Shown in pieces: positions 56,669-64,000 of a stretch of DNA of 64,000 nucleotides. Source of the DNA: Spongilla lacustris (taxonomy: Eukaryota > Porifera > Demospongiae > Spongillida > Spongillidae); NCBI GenBank assembly GCA_949361645.1, contig OX442427.1, forward strand, positions 4,840,016-4,904,015. The letters run 5' to 3'. Position 1 is the stretch's first letter. Each line of letters opens with the position of its first letter. A program made the translations under genes and the position numbers. The notes beneath the pieces were generated by a model that saw only the letters and a program-made list of their open reading frames with translations, had not been told where the DNA came from and did not search any database.

Positions 56669-58131
56669 CAGTGCTTCTCACAAAGAGAGGGAAAAATGAG
56701 AATGTCCCGTTTTTTAGCCATAACTCTGTAACCAAACATGATGTGGAAACACCAATTACATTTTTGGAATCAGCATGTATTTTTGCATCATCCTGTGAAT
56801 TTATGTTGTGTCACGTGATGGCTTTTCTTTTCAGGACCACAACAAGTAACATAAGGTTAAAACAACATTTTTTGTTTATAACTCTTGAATGCAATGGAGT
56901 TAATGCTTCAAATTTACAACACAACTGCACCATCATAGTCTGCATGTCCATGAGCCGTTTGATCGTTACACACCCTCTAGTTATGGAGATCGGTTCAAGA
57001 TTGTAAAAAATTGAAGGTGGGTAGTGGTTAAGGAAAAAACTCCAGAAAAGTTCCGAGGTAAGGTTTAATTCTTTGTTCGTTACATTGCAAAGTCCCTGTA
57101 GTTAATACATGAAACATTTTAAGCTTATCCGTCATTGCGATCGTAAGTTGCAATTTGCCAAAGTTAAAAATTCCATTATCAGATAGAAATTTTAACGTTT
57201 TTCCGTATACGTTAAGGTATTATCGTCCACTTTGACGTCACAACTGATTACATGTATCGTAATAATAACGCAATGGCTTCTGGCGCATGCAGTTTCCAAG
57301 TCTTCTGAGATTCTGTTTCTGGTACTTGTTCTTTCCAGAACCTACCTTATACATACACACATGTATCTGGGGGTACCAGAAATAGATAGCAAAGATGTTG
57401 GGAGGTAGAAGGCGTTACTGTGGCTGTACAAGAGCGGTCGAGCAAGGGGTAGCCAACTCTGGCTCGCATGTTGAGAACACAAATTTTTAGAACAGGCCTT
57501 CTTTATTGATACAGTTTAAGAGTTATTCTCGACAAATCACAACAACGCGTCAACGGCGTCATCACTATAATGACATCATGTTTTGATACGTCATCAATAA
57601 TCAAAATTTCTATCCGATAATGGAATTTTGAACTTTGGCAAATTGCAACTTACGATCGCAATGAAGGATAAGACTACAATGTTCCATATATTAACTACAG
57701 GGACTTTGCAATGTAAAAAACAAAAAATCAAACCTTACCTCGGAAGTTTTCTGAAGTTTTTTCTTTAACCGCTACCCACCTTCAAATTTTTATAATCTTG
57801 AACCGATCTCCATAACTAGAGGGTGTGCAACGATTAAACTGTGCACGGAAATGCAGACTATGATGGTGCAGTTGTGTTGTAAATTTGAAGCCTTAACTCC
57901 ATTGCGTTCATGAATTTTAAACAAAAAATGTTGTTTTAATCCTATGTTACTTGTTGTGGTCCTGAAACGAAAATACATCACGTGATACAACATAAATTCA
58001 CAAGATGATGCAAAAATACATGCTGATTTCAAAAATGTAATTGGTGTTTCAACATCATGTTTGGTTACAGAGTTATGGCTAAAAAACAAGATATTTTTAT
58101 TTTTCCCTCTCTTAATTTGTGAGAAGCACTG
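56669..58131. mobile_element. TA-inserted 1463-bp foldback transposon
   Basis: The ends are CAGTGCTTCTCACAAA and its near complement, flanked by TA (56667-56668 and 58132-58133). Arms of about 525 bp (to about 57194, and from about 57604) are inverted copies around a 0.4-kb centre. Each arm holds an open frame of about 100 codons that reads inward and begins FFSHNSVTKHDVETPITFL. Copy A has a single TA at 49641-49642 at the same place. No transposase was recognised. The TA target suits a mariner-like mechanism. Confidence 0.85.
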
Positions 58132-58527
58132 TATGTGTGTGTGATTGTGATAAATGTGGAAAGTTCAAGAAGGTATTACATGTACTAGCAGAGAGTGTAG
58201 TTGACTCATAGTCTTTGTGGTCACCTATTTAATTAGGGTGGTAGCATGTGGTCTTTAGTTATGGCTGTTATGTAAACGTTTCACATGCATGGCCCTCAGG
58301 ACTAGTACATACTTGTAGGTTCTATCTAGCATCCTTGCCATTGTGTATGAGTCGTGATCACCAGCCTTCATGCCATCGGCCATCGATCTGTTAATTGATG
58401 ACAGATCAGAGCTGCATCATGGCATCCTTTTTTGTGCCATTGCTTTAGTATTTGTAGGAGTAAATTAGATAGACAGGTGCATGTATGTGATCTTTTCTTC
58501 AACTGCATGCCCATGCAAGTCCTGTGT

Positions 58528-58529
58528 CA

Positions 58530-58590
<61 letters not shown>

Positions 58591-58920
58591 GTGTATTTGC
58601 ATGTACATGTGTGTGTGTGTATTTGCATGTACATGTGTGTGTATTTGCATGTACATGTGTGTGTGTATTTGCATGTACATGTGTGTGTATTTGCATGTAC
58701 ATGTGTGTGTGTGTGTGTATTTGCATGTACATGTGTGTGTGTGTGTATTTGCATGTACATGTGTGTGTATTTGCATGTACATGTGTGTGTGTGTGTATAT
58801 TTGCATGTACATGTGTGTGTGTGTGTATTTGCATGTACATGTGTGTGTGTGTATTTGCATGTACATGTGTGTGTGTGTATTTGCATGTACATGTGTGTGT
58901 GTGTGTGTGCGTGTGTATTT
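58528..58920 (+). repeat. TG array with TATTTGCATGTACA spacers, copy B
   Basis: Same structure as 50028-50290 but with about a dozen spacer units and a longer pure TG run at the left. Confidence 0.95.
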
Positions 58921-59489
58921 GCGTGCATGGTGCATGTTTGTATTTGCATTTGGGTGTGGGTGCGTGTGCATTTCCTTCCAGCCGCTCAATCATCAAAAAG
59001 TAGAACACACGGCATAACAAACACACACATCTCAGGCCAACTGCCGAATACATTTACGGCTGTTCATCCTTCTTGTATACCCTAGCCAGAATTCTGGCGG
59101 AGCTGAGTACAGGACTTAACCTCGTAGCAGATATTGGGTCTGGGAACGAGGCTGCTATGGAGTGACCTTGCCTGCCAATTGATCCATACAGTGGCGGATC
59201 CAGGATTATCAGTTAGGGGGGGGGGCGTATTAAGCAGATACAAAAGGGGGTGGGTGCGGGAGGGGGCGTTGCCCCCTACCGCTCCAGCTAGGGGGTATGG
59301 GGGAGCGCTGTAAGCTCCCCCATTGGGGTCTGGGGCTTCGCCCCAGAAGCTTTTCAAGTTTCGCAATATTAAGCTTCAGAAGGATAAGAATTTCTCGTAC
59401 TTTTTCCTCCGTACCAAATCGGAACATGAACAGCGGACGCAAACTGCGCATACGCACACGCATTTTTATTTTGTAAATTCAGAGATCAT

Positions 59490-60305
59490 ATGTCCAGCAA
59501 AATCGGGCTTGTGGGGTTATTATTTTATCACTATAAAAATTGCACGTTACACTAACCCATACATCTTCGCAACGGTACTACGCTTTCCTTTCAAATTTCG
59601 TATACTTGTTCCCACACCATTTCTCTGTGTGAAAATCGATTTTTGTGATCTACACATTTTCCGTGCCGTGGATACAACAATCGTTAACCTCGTGGGTTAG
59701 AAATCCTCATTTCTCCACGTACGAGTGTTGAAAACGCGTCAAATTCGGAGTGTACATAGAGGAGACCTGTAGCTATTGATTTGTCCTGTTCAATAATTCC
59801 TGTATTATCCGTTGCAGAGATACTGTTGAGTAAACTACACGCATGTTTTCCCGCTTGATTTGCGCCAAAGATATAATCACCGCTTCCCCATACATTGAGC
59901 GGGACGTGATTTGCCAATATCATTGGCGCGAATCAAGGGGGAAACGTGCACGTAGTGTGTTCAACTGTATCTCCATAACGGATGAAACAAAAATTAACGA
60001 ACAGAACAAATCAATAGCTACAGGACTCCTCTATGTACAACCCAAATTTGATGCGATTTCCACACACGTACATGGAGAAATGTTGAATTCTAACCCGTTG
60101 GGTTAACGATCTTTGTACTCCCACGTGGCATGGAAAATAATTAGAGCATCAAAATCGATTTCCACATAGAGAGATGATGTGAGAACAAGTGTACGAACTT
60201 TTAAACGAAAAGGTTGTACCGTTGCAAAGATGTGTTGTTTAGTGTAATATGCAATTTTTATAGTGATAAAATTATAACCCATGCACAAGCCCGATTTTGC
60301 TGGAC
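59490..60305. repeat. Large inverted repeat nested in copy 3
   Basis: The arm at about 59490-59900 (CGGGCTTGTGGG...TATCACTATAAAAATTGCA...) is complementary, with divergence, to about 59925-60305. A third diverged copy of the central part (ATTGATTTGTTCTGTTCGTTAAT and CCGTTACGGAGA) is at 62380-62480. It is probably a separate foldback element. Confidence 0.7.
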
Positions 60306-60409
60306 ACTGTCCCATATATAGATCTCTGGTAAATTTAAACGAAATACAGAAAGTCATTGAAAAAATCAGGAAATGTGTATAACTAATGTTTGGCTTTATG
60401 CCAGTGGGT

Positions 60410-60755
60410 TGAGCAAAAGCATTTTTTCTTGGATGTCGTTCAGCATACTTGCATTGTCTATAATACTCTCGATATCCAATTCTAAATCATAGTGCTCGTA
60501 CATCAATATAAGTGCTTATCTTCTCAGTCCCATTGTGCTTCGAGACGCATTTATGATAAATTTCGATGAGGAGTTTGCTCTCTCAACACCACTAGCTGAT
60601 ACTGAAGTCAAAAGCAGAAAGTGAATTATTTTAGTGATGTTTGGATACATCAATGGGCATGCTCTTCTGTCTGCGAGGGTTTCTGCCAGTGTACTGGGCT
60701 TATCAGCTTGCATGGCTTCTCCACATACATGCCCAAAGAGATAACTCCTGTTCAA
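60410..60755 (-). pseudogene. hAT transposase C-terminal (dimerisation) domain
   Basis: The minus strand reads YPNITKIIHFLLLTSVSASG, VERANSSSKFII and RSTMGLRR. A TAA at about 60516-60518 follows, and then the same frame continues ALILMYEHYDLELDIESIID to a stop at about 60409. SVSASGVERANSS...SRSTMG is the hAT C-terminal dimerisation pattern (usual P-x-SxxxERxFS). One internal stop and the missing catalytic part show it is inactive. Its position inside 5-bp-flanked CAGTGGCGGATCC ends links that family to hAT. Confidence 0.75.
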
Positions 60756-61067
60756 GAGACGTCCACGTAGTTTTCTAAATCAGAACTACCGGGTGGATGC
60801 TGTTCAATATTGGATGGAATAAGCCGACGCTGACGACGCATTGGTGGACCGGCCTCCGATTAAACTATACGCGCTTTGTGGCGCATGCGCGCATGGCAAT
60901 CTGTTCTACAATAATTAAATTCATATTTTGGGTCGGCTTTTTAGGGGGGGCGTACGCCCCTTCCGCCCCACCCTGGATCCGCCACTGCCATATACAGTCA
61001 TTAATCGACGATATACAGTATAATAGGGCCAGGACACAGTGGAGAGTCCAGCTGTGAATATCCGCCA

Positions 61068-61999
61068 CAGGGCCGGCGTTAGATGTTTGGCGGCCCTAGG
61101 CAAAAAGGGTCTTGGCGGCCCCTCCATCTTCGCTCGAGAGTGCATTTTCTGGTTTTGAACTTAACTCCTTCCGATATCATTCCACCACGCATAACTGGTT
61201 TGTTTCGAACACAGCGCGCACATGCATATCATTTCTAATCTTTAATAAAAATATACATGCTGCTTTACCTTATGCATGATGAAAAGCGATTTTTAACGGC
61301 TGAAAACAAATCAACTGAATTCGAAACTGTAGGGGCAGATCCAGAATTTCGGGGCGAGGCTGGGGGTGATGCAAGAGGCAAGGATACCTGCATGGATATG
61401 CAAGGACATCGGGGTCTGGGGCGGAGCCCCAGCCGCTTTGCAACTCTTGCACTTTTAAAGTCACAAAAATAGCATAGTTATCACAGGAAAAAAACGCGTG
61501 AAGGATTAAAAAAAAAAATCAAAACTTGCATTTCTTTTTGTATTGCGTAGTAGGTAACATGCTAAAAATAGATACAATACGACCAGGATTACTTGCTTCC
61601 AGACTTTCTTGTAATCTTGGCGGTGGTATACCCCAGCCGCCCCGATCCACCAGTCATGTTCAATCGAAATCAAACCAAAGATGCTGTAATTTCATGTTCA
61701 ATCGAAATCAAAGCTAAAGCCTAAACCTTCAAGCCTATCTTGAGTATCTTCCGTATAACGCGCAATTGATGGATGCAGAAAAGTCTTTATAAGCTTCAAT
61801 TGTGAAAAGCTTCGTTCCGCAGCTGGTGCAACTCAGCATCTGTAGTGGAAGCTGTCGATAAAATGCGCACGGTGGCGAGGCGGTCCATTTTTACAGGTGT
61901 TAATTAGCAATGAATAATTAAGTAGCAGCAGTTTGGCGGCCCCTCTGACTGGCGGCCCTACGCATTTGCCTAGTCTGCCTAGCGTTAACGCCGGCCCTG
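61068..61999. mobile_element. hAT-type element with CAGGGCCGGCGTTA ends (932 bp)
   Basis: It starts CAGGGCCGGCGTTAGATG and ends CTAGCGTTAACGCCGGCCCTG. The flanking duplication is TCCGCCA(C) (61061-61067 and 62000-62006). Copy A keeps the unsplit site at about 50625. Subterminal GGCGGCCC blocks recur at both ends, and a GGGGTCTGGGGCGGAGCCCC hairpin lies at 61411. No transposase. Confidence 0.85.
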
Positions 62000-62145
62000 T
62001 CCGCCACCATGCATATATTTTAATTCTTTAGCTAGTGGAAGGCAATATCCTTAACACTCCCGTCCTCCACGAGAACTTCTAGCATGTTATCAAAAACAAG
62101 CCAGTCGTCGAGGTCAACGCCAGAGCGATGCACATGCAGATGGAT

Positions 62146-62742
62146 ATATGGAACGTTCTATGCGATTTTGATGCTTGTGAAATTATATATATAGCATCCA
62201 ATTCAAAGCGCTATATCTTCCACACGGTTTGAGCTCTTGACTTCCTATTTTCAGCACTTCATACTACACCATTTCTGTATGCTAAAATATAATTTGGGGT
62301 CTTGCACTTACTCCGTGCCAGTATTGCAACGTCCGATACCCCACCGGGTTCAAACCCACCATAACTTTCGGTAGGAGTAATCAAATCGCTTCAAATTCGG
62401 TTTATAGGTAGGGAGGTCCTATACCTATTGATTTGTTCTGTTCGTTAATTTTTATGCCATCCGTTACGGAGAAACAGTTGTGCAAAGTAAGTACACGTTT
62501 CCCGCTCGAATCGCGCCTTTATATGTGCACGGAACAGTTTCCATTCTCCGGAGTGCATGAATATTCAACTATTCCTATAGGGCGTGATAACCACACCTAT
62601 AAGGTCACCAAACAAACGGGCGGCTGAATTGTAGTGCTTGTTAGTATAGACTTACGGTTGTTTTTCGGTGTAGATAAACGATATGGTGACGTATAACACG
62701 AGTGAACGCGAGCTCGTCGAGTTTCACTGAATCAGTCGGCGG
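62146..62742. other. Unique sequence plus a diverged repeat
   Basis: 62340-62600 is related to the arms of the inverted repeat at 59490-60305. The rest has no gene. Confidence 0.5.
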
Positions 62743-62928
62743 ATGAGTTCGAACTGTACGAATACGACGATCGATATTCAAGATACATTGGACGAGGATG
62801 GAGAGATTGAGAAAGGTAGTGATGGCGGTCGTACCACTGACGATAATGTTGTGTTAGTGATAGGGAGTGAGCAGCCCCTAAATTACCAAAAGAGCCACCA
62901 GCCCCACCCCCACATAGGCAGGGGCTAA
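62743..62928 (+). CDS. Weak candidate short acidic open frame
   Basis: A 61-codon frame starting MSSNCTNTTIDIQDTLDEDG and rich in Asp and Glu could be a first exon; it runs into the C-rich repeat area. No motif or splice partner was seen. Confidence 0.2.
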   Translation: MSSNCTNTTIDIQDTLDEDGEIEKGSDGGRTTDDNVVLVIGSEQPLNYQKSHQPHPHIGRG

Positions 62929-64000
62929 TGGGGCTAGGCCCTTCACTGCAAGTTCGCTCAGCAGCCCTGGGGCCAAAGAGGCCATCCCCACACTACAGAA
63001 CCACAAGCCCCCTCACTGCAAGTGCACACTATATACCTTTGGAACCATTAAGCCCCATGCTGTAATTTAAATAGCCTCACATTCCAAATATGGAGCCAAC
63101 AAGTGGAATTAACAGGCCCCATAATTCCAGCAAGGGAGCCACCAGCTAACCTGGCCAATGGAGCTAGCATCCACAATGCCAGTGGAGACACCAGCCCTCT
63201 CACAAATAGATCATATGACCCCCACACTGCCAGGAGGGATGTGGCCCCCAGAATAATGCCAATGGAGATGCCAGCCCTCAGGCTGCAAATGGAATCAGCA
63301 TCCCCAACAATTTCAGGGGAGCCATGAACTACATGTACCAACAACACGTGATCACCTCACTAACAGATCAACCATTAGCCCTCACTCCTCAAGTGGACTT
63401 AACAGGCCCCACACCCAGGGGCCAACCCCCCCCCCCCCCCCCCCCCCCCCCCTTCGTTCAATGCAAGTTGAGTCAGCTGAGACCCCCCGACCCCCCACAT
63501 AGTAGAACAACCAGCCCCCTCACCGCAAGCTCATGAGCAATAGCAGTGGAACCTGTAAAGTCTACACTGCAATTGAACTTAATAGCCGCAGTCAGAAGCC
63601 CATGGAACCATTCTTACAGAACACCCTCAGCTACCCAGGGCCAATGGGGTAGCCAGTCAAGACGCCACCCCAAGTTGAGTCAGCAGCCCCCACACAAACA
63701 AGGTCCTGTAGGGCCAGCTCTGCACAGTAGAACCACCAGCCCCTCTCTGCTCACTTCAAACGGAGCCACTAGACCCTCTACCAGTACACACTGCAAGTCC
63801 AAACAGCAGCCCACACCAGTGGAGCCCTCTCACAGATGGAGCCCAGCACGGAAGTATCAGCTGCCACACAACCAGTGGTCAAATTGAGCTCCCAGAATAA
63901 TGCCAGTGGAGAAACCAGCCCTCGCACTGCAAATGGATTCAGCAACCCCAAAAATTTCAGGGGAACCATGAACTACATGTATATGTACTTGCCCCCACTA
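62880..64000 (+). repeat. Degenerate repeats of a CCACACTGCAAG...GGAGCCACCAGCCCC type
   Basis: Imperfect units containing CACTGCAAG, GCCACCAGCCC and AACAGGCCCC run to the window edge. A clear direct repeat links 63252-63340 with 63894-63982 (CAGAATAATGCCA..GGAGA...TTTCAGGGG and CATGAACTACATGTA). A poly-C tract lies at 63427-63452. Open frames here are repeat translations. Confidence 0.7.

Larger units (their letters stand above)
59189..60987 (-). mobile_element. hAT-like element, CAGTGGCGGATCC family, copy 3 with transposase remnant (1799 bp)
   Basis: The ends CAGTGGCGGATCCAGG and complement are flanked by exact CCATA (59184-59188 and 60988-60992). Copy A has the empty site at 50552-50556. 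The left subterminal part has the GGGGGAGC and GGGGCTTCGCCCC hairpins of the family. Near the right end, on the minus strand, lies a hAT dimerisation domain, and the middle is a large inverted repeat. No catalytic region remains. Confidence 0.85.
54421..62145 (+). repeat. Duplicated segment, copy B (with three nested insertions)
   Basis: Collinear with copy A, but interrupted by elements at 56669-58131, 59189-60987 and 61068-61999. Its 24-bp and TG arrays are longer than in copy A. After removing the insertions the length is comparable to copy A. Confidence 0.9.

Noticed and set aside
62345..62360. GGTTCAAACCC resembling a tRNA B box
   Set aside because: The surrounding bases do not fold into a T-arm or a complete cloverleaf, and no A box at the right distance was convincing.

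Overview
The window is nuclear DNA of an invertebrate animal. It is AT-rich and crowded with eukaryotic transposable elements, microsatellites and minisatellites, and the one well-supported gene has very short introns (44 to 136 nt). The palindrome TACATGTA recurs throughout. A sponge (demosponge-like) genome would fit the short introns and the mix of transposons, but that is inference and I cannot name the species. No operons, tRNA, rRNA or CRISPR arrays were seen. Nearly every long open frame is a remnant of a mobile element or of a repeated gene family, or a translated simple repeat.

Layout. 1-0.3 kb: ATCGAT repeats. 0.4-1.2 kb: a fragment of a dispersed RING/SAP gene family joined to a foldback element. 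1.3-2.4 kb: the only convincingly intact gene segment, six minus-strand exons with a poly(A) signal. 2.6-3.4 kb: a TA-flanked transposon. 5.1-7.1 kb: the best RING/SAP family copy (zinc finger plus SAP end), broken by stops. 8.05-8.3 kb: a cluster of GC hairpins. 9.4-9.9 kb: another RING copy on the minus strand. 12.4-12.9 kb: a TA-flanked non-autonomous element. 14.7-15.3 kb: a hAT transposase C-terminus. 16.35-21.9 kb: a compound retroelement in which LTR ends and Ty3/gypsy-like gag-protease flank a BEL/Pao gag-protease-RT-RNase H body. 22.6-26.9 kb: remnants of an unnamed gene family, a hAT and a piggyBac transposase. 28.4-35.2 kb: two more RING/SAP family copies, one expanded by a 22-bp minisatellite and one split by a 0.77-kb transposon. 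36-37.5 kb: a hAT-type element carrying a retroelement fragment. 38.7-41.9 kb: satellite-like arrays and a 200-N assembly gap. 42.2-45.1 kb: a foldback element and two members of a hAT-like family with 5-bp target duplications. 47.7-62.1 kb: one sequence present twice (A, 47.66-50.79; B, 54.42-62.15). Copy B has taken in three transposons whose empty sites are preserved in copy A. 62.9-64 kb: degenerate C-rich repeats.

The most interesting material is (1) a multi-copy, apparently undescribed protein family with an N-terminal Cys-rich module, RING finger, conserved core, zinc finger and SAP domain, present at five sites in all states of decay; (2) a transposon family with CAGTGGCGGATCCAGG ends, exact 5-bp target duplications and a hAT dimerisation domain; and (3) the A/B duplication, which acts as a natural before/after record for a TA-inserting 1.46-kb foldback element, the 5-bp hAT-like element and a 7-8-bp hAT element.
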